This document shows, one piece after another, positions 52,578 through 61,483 of a stretch of DNA of 64,000 nucleotides. The stretch comes from Tritrichomonas musculus (lineage: Eukaryota > Parabasalia > Tritrichomonadida > Tritrichomonadidae): the NCBI GenBank assembly GCA_039105265.1, contig JAPFFF010000038.1:372001-436000 (forward strand). The letters run 5' to 3'. The notes under the pieces were generated by a model. It did no database searches. It worked only from the letters and a program-made list of their open reading frames with translations, and was not told where the DNA came from. The number at the start of each line of letters is the position of its first letter. The first letter of the stretch is position 1. The translations under genes and the position numbers were made by a program.

Positions 52578-52632
52578 TATATTATGGAGCCTACTTTTTG
52601 AGCGAAGCTCAAAAAGTAGGCTAGATAATATA
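52578..52632. repeat. 55-bp hairpin with dispersed palindrome core
   Basis: Arms of 25 bp (TATATTAT, two mismatched bases, then AGCCTACTTTTTGAG) around a CGAAG loop. Its 25-bp core is the inverse of the palindrome at 7649-7675. It is absent from the matching place in the right arm of the recombinase transposon, so it arrived with or next to the fold-back element. Confidence 0.75.
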
Positions 52633-52774
52633 AAATTCTTTTCAATTTTCCACTTTTTGAATTGCTCTTCCGTTGCTAAAAATACGGATATCACTTTTTC
52701 AGAAAATATAAAAAAAAAAAAAAAAATAAACTTCAGAAAATTTGTGAAAAATTAATTTTTTATTTATTTTTATT

Positions 52775-53677
52775 ATGAGTAGCTTATTTGACACACTTCT
52801 CGAAAAAGCCAAATCCTTTCAATCAAACACAATTTCAGAAGCTTCAAAAAGTACTTATCAGACATATCTCAAACTCTACGAGACCACTATGGAAAAGTTG
52901 AATGAAGATCCTTATCCAATTCAGATAGACAAAATGATGGTTTTTATACAATTTCAAAAAGATAGTGGTCTAGAATATAACAGTCTTAAATCATGTATTA
53001 GTTCACTTTCATTTTATTTTCGCTCAAATAGTTTAGATAATTTAACTTATGATATTCGTTTTATTAATTTTCATAAAGGTGTCTTGAGAGATATGAAATA
53101 TCATCGAGATCCTAATCGCAAACTACCTTGGGATCCAAAATTTTTCTCAGCTTATTTATTACATTATCCATTGAATCAATTATACAATACTCAGTTTTTA
53201 TTTTTTATGTCTATTTCTTATTATGGTTTTTTACGCATTTCAGAACTTCAACATTTAAAAAAAGAAGATATAAGTATAGAGGAAGATCATCAAAGATTGA
53301 AATTATTTATAAGATACTCTAAAACTGACCAGAACGGAGAAGGAGAGACTACATATATATATAATAATGATAAAGATTATTCACCTTATAAACTTTTTAC
53401 TTTGATCAAAGACTCTTTTGCCGATGGAAATTATATTGTATCATGTTCAGGTGCTGCATTAAGACAGCATTTAAAAGTCGTTTTAAAACAATTATGCATA
53501 AACCCTAATGACTTTTCTTGGCATTCTTTTCGTCGGGGAGGGGCTCATCAGGCAGCATTATTAGGTATTCAAGACTGTGATATTAAAAAACACGGACGTT
53601 GGAAGAGCGAGGCATACATGAGGTATGTAGATGTAAATCCTGAATTTGCAGGTGCTTCAATTACAAACAAAATTTAA
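52775..53677 (+). CDS. Tyrosine recombinase (Crypton-like)
   Basis: A 300-residue site-specific recombinase. The N-terminal ~100 residues form a helical SAM-like core-binding region (STYQTYLKLYETTMEKLN). The catalytic domain has its first R in GFLRISELQ (about residue 154), the HxxR box in HSFRRGG (H250, R253), H273 in KKHGRW, and the nucleophile probably Y284 in YMRYVDV. All catalytic residues are present. The sequence around HSFRRGGAHQAALLG is typical of eukaryotic Crypton/DIRS and phage-like recombinases. It is the only gene of the transposon at 50816-54040, and both terminal repeats begin next to it. No frameshift is seen, so it may be active. Confidence 0.9.
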   Translation: MSSLFDTLLEKAKSFQSNTISEASKSTYQTYLKLYETTMEKLNEDPYPIQIDKMMVFIQFQKDSGLEYNSLKSCISSLSFYFRSNSLDNLTYDIRFINFHKGVLRDMKYHRDPNRKLPWDPKFFSAYLLHYPLNQLYNTQFLFFMSISYYGFLRISELQHLKKEDISIEEDHQRLKLFIRYSKTDQNGEGETTYIYNNDKDYSPYKLFTLIKDSFADGNYIVSCSGAALRQHLKVVLKQLCINPNDFSWHSFRRGGAHQAALLGIQDCDIKKHGRWKSEAYMRYVDVNPEFAGASITNKI

Positions 53678-55105
53678 AAATAAATAAAAAATTAATTTTT
53701 CGCAAATTTTCTGAAGTTTATTTTTTTTTTTTATATTTTCTGAAAAAGTGATATTCGTAATTTTTAGCAAATGGAAGAGCATTAATTCAAAAAGTGGTAA
53801 TTGAAAAGAATTAATTTTTGTGAAAAAAAAAAAAAAAAAAAAAAAAGTTATTTTTAAAAAATGAGTATTAAACAAAAATAGCATATAACATATCAATTAT
53901 TTGAGAAAAGATATACTTTAAATTGCTAATGACAATTTTTTGACATTTGATCTTTTTGAAAGAAAATATGATGCTATTTCAAGCTTGAAAATGTGCTAGA
54001 ACCGGACATTTTCAACTTAAAACGACCATCAATTTAAAGTCTAGGGAAAAAGAATAATTTTTAAAAGCTATATGATAAGGGATTTGTATTTTATTATTTC
54101 AATTTAGATTGATCTCAATCTTATTTTCAAAGTCAAACATTCATGATAGAAACCACTGAGTTTAACAAGCATTTTAAGCTCAGAAGTTTGTTATCATGGG
54201 CATTTAACTTGTAAAATCCGTAAATTATGAGATAAAAAAATTAGAATTCCAGAAACGAGGCATTATAAAGTTGTAGTTTTGCGATCAATAGTTCTGGAAC
54301 AAGCATATTATGGCTCTTGAATCCAAAATTGCCATAAAAATCGAAGAATGTTTGGAAATTAAAAGATCATCTCGAAGCCTAGGTTGTGAAGCTCCCTGCA
54401 GAAGAGCTTCACAATCTAGGCACTCAAGAATCAAATTAAACGAAGCTCCCTGCAGAAGAACCTCGCAACCTGATTCATGATGCCAAGAATAAAAATGGCG
54501 CCGTTTAAACAAGCTAAAAGGCCAATTATTCAAAGCTATGAAAAACTCATAAACGATCAAAATCGTATCAAAAAGTTCGGGAACTTTTTGAATACATTTT
54601 CCAGACGCCTTTAAAGGTATGGAAACTCTTTTTCAATTCAATTTTATTTTAGGCAAAAAAAGCTTGAATATTAATCATTTTTAATTAAAAATTGATCCAT
54701 CTTCATGTATATAATATTTGCAACGCAAATATAAAATCAAAAAAATATAATTTTAATTTTATTACTGAAAAACAACAACAAAAAAAAATAAAGTAAAAAG
54801 TTGAAATTTTTGATCAACAAAAAATCCTCATCAAAGTTTAACACATGTATAATATTGATCCTACTGATTCTTAACATAATTAATAATAGCATGAAAGTGC
54901 TGAATTCAAATCATATAAATTGTGTAATAAGAAAAAAATGTTTTTTTTAGAAAAAATCAATTTGAAAAAGAACCAGTCGACAAAAGTTTTTAGTTTTTTT
55001 ATATGTTCTTCATTTTTTTATTTATTAGAAAATAAAATAAAAAAAAGGCCATGTTTTTCGATAGTATTTCGAGATCTTATATGATGTTATCAATTTTTTG
55101 TATAC

Positions 55106-55127
55106 TTCATATCACAGATGATATGAA
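55106..55127. other. Palindrome TTCATATCA/TGATATGAA
   Basis: 9-bp perfect arms around CAGA. Related palindromes are at 56159-56180 (TTCATATCAC-TT-GTGATATGAA) and 23867-23886, in equivalent places of the Y copies, so they are a family feature and could bind a dimeric protein. Confidence 0.65.
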
Positions 55128-55203
55128 ATTTATTTTTGACCATAGTAGGCGAATTTTTTTTCACCAAATAGGTTAATTTATTAAAAAAGTTTAGATATAA
55201 AGC

Positions 55204-55602
55204 ATAAATTCTTTCACAATTTCTTTCCCTAAATCTCAAACAAGCTCTCCGATTTTACAAACTAACAGTGATTTACATAACAATTCTCTTTTAAATTCGA
55301 ACGCTTCGTTATCAAACAAACAAACTCAAGATAATTCTTTCACAATATCTTTCCCTAAATCTCAAACAAGCTCTCCAATTATACAAACTAACAGTGATTT
55401 ACATAACAATTCTCTTTTAAATTCCAACACATCGTTATCAAACAAACAAACTCAAGATAATTCTTTCACAATATCTTTCCCTAAATCTCAAACAAGCTCT
55501 CCGATTTTACAAACTAACAGTGATTTACATAACAATTCTCTTTTAAATTTGAACGCTTCGTTATCAAACAAACAAACTCAAGATAATTCTTTCACAATAT
55601 CT
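55204..55602 (+). repeat. 129-bp tandem repeats, inverted against the Y gene
   Basis: Three full units and a partial one (about 55204, 55330, 55459 and 55588) encode on the plus strand the same 43-residue repeat (FPKSQTSSPILQTNSDLHNN) that the Y gene encodes on the minus strand from 55605 onward. The two blocks meet near 55603 with almost no spacer, forming a long palindrome of roughly 250-bp arms. Confidence 0.85.
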
Positions 55603-56093
55603 CCGTTCGAATTTAAAAGAGAATTGTTATGTAAATCACTGTTAGTTTGTAAAATCGGAGAGCTTGTTTGAGATTTAGGGAAAGATATTGTGAAAGAATT
55701 ATCTTGAGTTTGTTTGTTTGATAACGAAGCGTTCGAATTTAAAAGAGAATTGTTATGTAAATCACTGTTAGTTTGTATAATTGGAGAGCTTGTTTGAGAT
55801 TTAGGGAAAGATATTATGAAACAATTATCAATATTTGGTTTAGTTATCCATGATTTGTTAAAATCTTCTGGAGATTTGCTTTGCGAATCGCTTTTATTTG
55901 GTAAAATTGGGGAACTTTGTTGTGTGTTGTCCAGCAAATATTTTTCTAACAAAACTAAATGATTTTTTAATTTCTTAATGACTCTCTTTTGTTCATCATT
56001 TTTGAATGGAAAAGGTGGTTGAAAAGAACCGGGAATTGAATTTGAAATATCAATGTGAGGAAAAATATGAAACAATTTCTCAAAGAAACTCAT
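55578..56093 (-). CDS. Y-family protein, C-terminus cut by inversion
   Basis: A 171-residue frame. The N-terminal 45 residues (MSFFEKLFHIFPHIDISNSI...) are conserved in the degenerate left copy. After a charged helix (DEQKRVIKKLKNHLVLLEKY) it enters S-, N- and Q-rich sequence with 43-residue repeats containing SFPKSQTSSP and SDLHNNSLLNSN. At about 55603 it runs into inverted DNA and stops after a few unrelated residues, so the native C-terminus is missing here. The function is unknown and no transposase motif is seen. TAAAAGGTGAATTT sits about 20 bp upstream of the start, as in the left copy. Confidence 0.6.
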   Translation of the reverse strand: MSFFEKLFHIFPHIDISNSIPGSFQPPFPFKNDEQKRVIKKLKNHLVLLEKYLLDNTQQSSPILPNKSDSQSKSPEDFNKSWITKPNIDNCFIISFPKSQTSSPIIQTNSDLHNNSLLNSNASLSNKQTQDNSFTISFPKSQTSSPILQTNSDLHNNSLLNSNGDIVKELS

Positions 56094-56109
56094 ATAACTT
56101 TTGGAAAAA

Positions 56110-56180
56110 ATAAATTCACCTTTTATGTCAAAAAAATTTACCTGTTAGGTCAAATTGGTTCATATCACTTGTGATATGAA
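56110..56180 (-). promoter_or_regulatory. Upstream repeats and palindrome of the Y gene
   Basis: On the minus strand, a perfect palindrome (56159-56180) is followed by ACCTAACAGGTAAATTT and ATAAAAGGTGAATTT, then the start codon at 56093. The left Y copy has three similar CTAAAAGGYGAA boxes and a half palindrome before its start, so the arrangement is conserved. Confidence 0.6.
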
Positions 56181-56464
56181 ATATCAATCCAACGAATTAC
56201 GCGTTATTTCGGTACAAAATATAATATATTTATATAATTATATTTGAAAAAGTAATAATAAAATAAAAATAATAATATTTTTTTTTGAATTAAAATAGCC
56301 AGATTTGGATTCAATTTTTTGGAAAAAAATAATCTATCTTTATCTTAAATTCCTCTCGAAAAATATGCCTTTTTTATATTATATTTATCATTAATACTAT
56401 CATTTAAAAATTATATTTTGAAATAAAAATGATCTGTCGAGTGGATAGAAGTTTCCATACCTTT

Positions 56465-56903
56465 ATATATTTTAATTTGAATTTATTTTATTTTGAATTT
56501 AATTTATTTTACTTATATATTATATTGATTTTTATTACATATGGATTATTTAATGAAATTATATTTTTAATTTGTAATTTGTAATATAAATAAATGTAAT
56601 ATATTTTAAAAAATATAATTTTTGCAAAAATAAACATATCTTAAAAAATTATTTACAATTTTTTTCAATTAAAAAAATTTATCTCTTATTCAATCAAAAA
56701 ATTCATAAATATTTTAATCCCTGCATAAAATTATTTATATTTATTAAAATTAATTAATTTTTATTTTTATTATATATTTTATTGTATATATTTTTAAAAT
56801 GCCATAAAAAAATAAATATAGCATAAAGATAAGAAAAAAATGATTTCGATTGTTTTTTTCCTTTCAATAGATTAGAAAACACAATTTTTATTTTTTCTTT
56901 ATA
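56465..56903. other. Intergenic, nothing seen
   Basis: Very A+T-rich DNA without genes or repeats that I recognise. Confidence 0.5.
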
Positions 56904-57217
56904 ATGCGAGGTAAAAACAAATTCAGAAATAGCACATTTAAAGAATTAATAGATCGCAGCATTGGCAATCCAGCTAAACTTAAAAAAATCAAGAAGAAGA
57001 TTCAAATGGCGTTTCTATCCTTGCTTTGGGAATTGGCTATAGCAATGCAGAAATATTTTATGATTTTAATGACTTTCCAATTTTAAAAGAATCAAGTTTT
57101 TACGATTATCTTCACCTAATGGAACCAATATTGGAAAAAATCGCTGATCAAGTATGCAAGGACAAACTACTCAAGGCACAACTAAAAGAGCAATTTGTTG
57201 TTGGATTAAAGATTTAA
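56904..57217 (+). pseudogene. Frameshifted short gene, unknown
   Basis: An ATG at 56904 opens MRGKNKFRNSTFKELIDRSI; a second frame (QEEDSNGVSILALGIGY...) takes over around 56990, near a run of seven A, and continues to a stop at 57215-57217 (ending QFVVGLKI). Both parts have protein-like composition, so a one-base frameshift of a single gene is likely. The family is not recognised. It may be the N-terminal part of a transposase, given the Tc1-like fragment next to it in the opposite orientation. Confidence 0.45.
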
Positions 57218-57254
57218 TTTATCAAAATCAGTTGAATTTATATAAATTCATAGA

Positions 57255-57689
57255 TTATTCAAAAAATTGAATGAGATCTCACAAATCATATACAAGATCA
57301 CCCTTAATTTAAGAGTTTGATGCTGGACTTTTTCATTATCTTTTTCACCTCTTCTTCTCCAGCACCATCGATGCGAATTATCCAAGTAAAAAGATGACTC
57401 ATCAACAAAAATTACTTTGGTCCAGTCAGTCTGTGTGTTAATATTTTGTTGGCAAATTTGAATGGGATTTAATCATTGTGCTTCTGAAATTTAACCAAAA
57501 AAATCGTAAAATTAAATTTTTCCTTAAAATTATAACTATTTGCTTTTTTTGACATAATTTTTTTTTATTTTTACATACTTTTTCAGGTATATACGCACCA
57601 GTGATTACTACAGGGCTGCGGGAAGCCGAATCGGGTTCCTTGAATTGCTTGATGAATCGGGAAGCTATTTGAACTATATTATTATGCAT
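57255..57689 (-). pseudogene. Tc1-like transposase fragment
   Basis: Minus-strand reading around 57300-57435 gives DWTKVIFVDESSFYLDNSHR then WCWRRRGEKDNEKVQHQ, matching the block around the first catalytic D (W-x-x-V-I-F-x-D-E-S) of Tc1 transposases. A different minus frame upstream (57438-57689) has IASRFIKQFKEPDSASRSP, resembling the linker after the paired HTH domain. The parts are in different frames, and the second half of the catalytic domain is absent. It is a dead fragment. Confidence 0.65.
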
Positions 57690-58145
57690 TATTTAGCAAA
57701 AATTGAATAAAAAAAATGTACAAAAAAGTATTCAAAAAGCTTAAAAGTTTCCAAAAAGTGGTGTAGAAAAATTGAAAAGAACCCCAAAAAAGTTTAATTA
57801 TAGGGGGGGGGGTCAACCGTAAAATTTTTGTCAAAATTTTAAAGCAAACTTAAAAGTTGAGAATTTTGGTATAATAAATATAGAACTATATAGCTCATTG
57901 AATATACTATTTATTAAAAATATTTTTTCCTAATTTTATCAATAGCGCCAAAAAAGGCAAAGCATTAAAGTTGTAATGACTTGTGATTTGAAAACTGAGT
58001 TATTTTTTTAAAATTTTCAGTAAAAATCACTAAGATAATTAATAAAAGTCTTTGTTCTGCCATTGAAATGATTAAAAAAACAAGTTTAAACGTGATAATT
58101 TTATAATTCTTCCCTTTAATTTCAAAAAATGTTATATGATAGATA
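57690..58145. other. Intergenic, nothing seen
   Basis: A+T-rich DNA with a G8 run at about 57805. No gene recognised. Confidence 0.5.
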
Positions 58146-59629
58146 GGTGGGCCACCAATGAATTTTTATAACTTTTGCACCATTAGATAGATTACATATA
58201 ATAATAAAATAAAATATTAATTATAGTTCATAAATATTAAAGATAAAGTTTTTATGAATAATTTAAATTTTCATATTTTTTTTGTAAACTATTCAAATAG
58301 TATAGATAAAATCTTTCAAAAATATTTGAAATAATTTTCTCAAAATTAAAAGAATTTAAAAAGATCATTCAATTTTGATAAGAAAATTTCATTTATTAAG
58401 AATAAAAATATCTATTTTAATTTTAAATTAATTGTTTAATTTAATTTTGTTTAAAGTTATATCTTGTTGATTATAATCAAAGACAAAATATAAAAAGAAA
58501 TAAATGATTTTTTCTATACCTAAAATTTTGAATATAACAATTGAAGCATGCTATAAAAATTCGTTTTGAAAAAGTTAGAAATAATCAATTATTAGATTAT
58601 AATGATTTTGAAAATTTATTAGTATATGATTTATTATAAAATATTTTAAAATATTATTTACTATTATATTTATGTTTTTAATATTATAATAAAAATATAT
58701 TATGTTTATTTCTATTTAAATCGCTATATTTATAATTTTTATTAAATCTTAGTTTTTTTTGAAATTTTAAAAATTTAAATAAATATAAAATAATTTTTAT
58801 TTTGATTATCTTTGCTTTTTAAATATAAAATGAAATATCTCATTTATATATATTTTTAATATATAATTCTATTATGAAATTATAATATTAATATAGATTA
58901 ATTAAATTTAAATTAAGATATTGCTTTTTCTAAAAATCTCAAAATTTCAATAAGGGAAAAAATATAAAAAATATTTGAAAGCTATTTTTATAAATTGAGA
59001 GAAAATTGAATAAAAAAAAGCTGATTTTAATTTTTTATGATTTTTTAATAAAGGTCCAATATTCTAGGATATATATCTGATTTTAATTTACCTTTATTTA
59101 TACCAAATTTATTGTTTGACCGTTTATAATTTCTTACCAAGTGGCTCTAAAATTGAATCATTCCGTTAACTAATTCAACTTTTTGAATATGTTTTCCCAA
59201 CTAACCTTTATCTTTGAAGTTATGTTATAACTAACTATATCAATAAAAAGCCTGGGCGATGAAGAAACTAAATATCAAAAAAGAAAACATTTAATTTTTT
59301 TATATACTTCTGAAAATTAAAAATACCTTTTATTTTAACTTTTTAGAGAAATCTATTAATTATTTTATATTGTTTCCAGATCATTCTTGATGTATGACAT
59401 AGATAATATCATAAAATAATAGAAATATGTATTTTAATTCATTTGAACTTGTGATATTGCATATCATGTATTAAAAAAAAAGTTGATGAATATTAGTTCA
59501 AAACTTAATTTAACAACTGCATCCCATCATATATGTGTTATATAAATATATATCATGAAATTGCTGAATAATTCTTAAAATTCGAAGAAAAAAAGAACTT
59601 TTTTAAAGTCAAAAAAAAAGTGGCCCACC
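58146..59629. mobile_element. Repeat Z, TA-flanked 1.48 kb element
   Basis: The left end GGTGGGCCACC and the inverse right end GGTGGGCCACT share 10 bp. Both are flanked by TA (58144-58145 and 59630-59631), as for Tc1/mariner elements. The right half is homologous to 4662-5200. The interior is extremely A+T-rich with no significant open frame, so it is non-autonomous or dead. Confidence 0.65.
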
Positions 59630-59637
59630 TATTATGA

Positions 59638-59703
59638 TAGTTATATTCCAATTATTATATGAAATTGATGCAAATGAAAGGGAAGAATTGGAATATAACT
59701 ATT
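59638..59703. other. Inverted repeat next to element Z
   Basis: The arms ATAGTTATATTCCAATT and AATTGGAATATAACTAT can form a 17-bp stem. No function is apparent. Confidence 0.5.
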
Positions 59704-60122
59704 ATAATGAAATGGTGAATTATGGTTAATTTTTTTTTTTTAATTTTCGAAAAGTTGTTGCCTTTTGTGGACCTATAGATGAAATTTAATAATAAATATT
59801 TTAAAATAAACTATATAAAGTAAGGAATATATTTCCATCATTTATTTATAATTATCTCTAAAAAATGTTTTTTTGACACATTTTCGGCGGTTTACCCTCC
59901 TATTCATAACGATCATTATATATTCAAATTTTTATAATTATAATTTGAATTTATCTAAAATTTCACCGAATAAAATTTCAAAATATTTTTATAATAATTT
60001 TAAAATTAAAATATAAAAATATTTTTATATTATAAAAATAGAATATTGATAAATGACTAGTTTACTCACACATTTTTTTGAATAACAAATTCTATACTAA
60101 TTCAAATTATACATTCACAAAC

Positions 60123-61193
60123 ATGTCTAATGTAAATAATATCAGACTAGATGCTTATGGATTTCCAACAAAAATGAATGATACTTCAATTGAGTTTTAT
60201 GATAAAGTTGTTGCACCTTATTTAGAATATAATGAAACTTTATGGTTTGATTATATTAAATCGATCAATGGTAGCGAAAATCTTAATATCAAATCTAAGC
60301 ATTTCAAAAAACTTGTACGCAATGGAATTCCAGAAAAGCAACGAGCATGTATTTGGTGCAAAATCCTTGGAGTCTTTGATAAAATGACCGAAAAAAATAT
60401 TTCAAAAGATTTATATGATTACACACTACGAAATATTACAGAAGAAACTTTTTCTAACAATCCTGATATTCTTGATCAGATTATGCTTGATGTTCCTCGA
60501 ACTTTTGATGGCGCTACTAGTTTTTCACCAGGTTCTGTTTTTAATATTTTAAAAGTTTTTGCTGTCATCCATCCAGAAATCGGATATTGTCAATCTCTTA
60601 GTCTTATTGCAGCAATTGTTGTTTCTATTATTCAAGATGAAGAGCCATCTTTTTGGGCATTTGAGATTCTCGTTACACATTATTTTCCACCAGAATACTT
60701 TACACAATCAATGTTTGATTTATCAGTAGATCTATGCTTAACAAAAATGCTTCTTGACGAAAGAACTCCCGAAATAATGAAGAAAACAGAGTCAATTGGA
60801 TACGATTGGATTTTACCATTTAGTGGTTATCTTCTCACTATCTTCTCAAATTCATTTCCCATACCAACAGTTTTGAGAATCTTGGATTCATTTATTTTAG
60901 AAGGAGCCAAAATTATATTTCGAGTAATTATTGCATTTTTGAGAATGAATGAAGCTGAAATTCTCAATTGTGAGGATAGTAACACTCTAAATGATCTAAT
61001 GAAAAATTGGGAAGCAAACATGGTTGATCAAGATAAACTTATGAAAACTGCTTTTTCAATAAAACTTTTCTCTAGATCTCATTTGGTTGAAATGAGACAA
61101 ACTGCAAAGGCAAACGTAAAAGAAAACGGACTAGAAAATCATCCAAAAATAAAAGCTTGCTTACAATCTCTTTTTGGGAAACTTGGCCATTAA
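60123..61193 (+). CDS. TBC-domain Rab GTPase-activating protein
   Basis: A 356-residue protein made mostly of one TBC domain, which stimulates GTP hydrolysis by Rab GTPases in vesicle transport. The domain starts at RNGIPEKQRACIWCKILG. The arginine finger is in IMLDVPRTF (IxxDxxR) and the glutamine finger in GYCQSLS (usual YCQG). FWAFEILVTHYFPPEYF and the later SIGYDWILPFSGYL fit the family. The frame is open from 60078 but begins there with TTG. I chose the ATG at 60123, 8-10 bp after TTCACAAAC, an initiator-like context. A single-exon gene and the only host gene on this strand besides the next one. Confidence 0.9.
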   Translation: MSNVNNIRLDAYGFPTKMNDTSIEFYDKVVAPYLEYNETLWFDYIKSINGSENLNIKSKHFKKLVRNGIPEKQRACIWCKILGVFDKMTEKNISKDLYDYTLRNITEETFSNNPDILDQIMLDVPRTFDGATSFSPGSVFNILKVFAVIHPEIGYCQSLSLIAAIVVSIIQDEEPSFWAFEILVTHYFPPEYFTQSMFDLSVDLCLTKMLLDERTPEIMKKTESIGYDWILPFSGYLLTIFSNSFPIPTVLRILDSFILEGAKIIFRVIIAFLRMNEAEILNCEDSNTLNDLMKNWEANMVDQDKLMKTAFSIKLFSRSHLVEMRQTAKANVKENGLENHPKIKACLQSLFGKLGH

Positions 61194-61483
61194 AATAATA
61201 TTATGGTTTCTTGCTGCTTTCATTTCCATACAAACTTGCGATCAAAGGTGATTTAGTTCGAAAAAAAATCATCACCTTAATATAAAAATATCACTTTCTT
61301 CTCGGCTATATTTTATTTATCCTATACTTTAACATATTATGAACTAAAGCGACCAGACATTTCAAAAAATAATAATAAAGAAGGCCATATTTTTATTTTT
61401 TGTTATTGAATAAACGTTTCATTTAAAAGATATAATCAATTTTATCAAGAAGGAGAATAAAGATATGTACGTTTAAAAAAATA

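Larger units (their letters stand above)
50816..54040 (+). mobile_element. TIR transposon encoding only a tyrosine recombinase
   Basis: Inserted in the right Maverick repeat; the intact left repeat gives the empty site. CTAG flanks both sides (50812-50815 and 54041-54044), with one additional C on the left. The terminal inverted repeats start ACTTTAAATTGATGG and extend about 365 bp, up to the edges of the single gene (right arm about 53680-54040). The left arm is split by a fold-back element between about 51045 and 52632. The layout is therefore TIR-recombinase-TIR. Known Crypton-type recombinase elements lack such repeats. Confidence 0.85.
25127..54609. mobile_element. Maverick/Polinton DNA transposon, near-complete
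   Basis: The left end GGGGCGTCTGGAAAATG and the inverse right end GGCGTCTGGAAAATG are flanked by TTTAAA at 25121-25126 and 54610-54615. A 6-bp duplication is the Maverick/Polinton rule. The ends are inverted repeats of about 1.34 kb. The cargo includes the diagnostic set: retroviral-type integrase, FtsK/HerA-like packaging ATPase, protein-primed polymerase B, and candidate major and minor jelly-roll capsid proteins. No adenovirus-type cysteine protease was found. Without the nested 3.2 kb insertion in the right terminal repeat the element is about 26.25 kb. It is visibly less A+T-rich than the flanks. Confidence 0.97.
50045..54609 (-). repeat. Maverick right terminal inverted repeat, interrupted
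   Basis: Inverse copy of 25127-26464, split by an inserted transposon between 50815 and 54041. It includes a 20-codon antisense stub of the gene at 26404 (50045-50104), the second terminal-repeat gene, the GC-rich cluster (about 50702-50803) and the distal hairpin. Its outer end is CCAGACGCC, with two fewer terminal bases than the left end. Confidence 0.95.
54613..56464 (-). repeat. Repeat family Y, right copy
   Basis: Termini AAAGGTATGGAAAC (54613) and GTTTCCATACCTTT (56451-56464) form 14-bp inverted repeats. The first ~540 bp match 23840-24378 in inverse orientation. The element carries one gene (55578-56093, minus), a palindrome on either side of it (55106-55127 and 56159-56180), and an internal inversion of the gene's tandem repeats. 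The Maverick's TTTAAA duplication overlaps its left terminus. I do not recognise the family. Confidence 0.7.
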
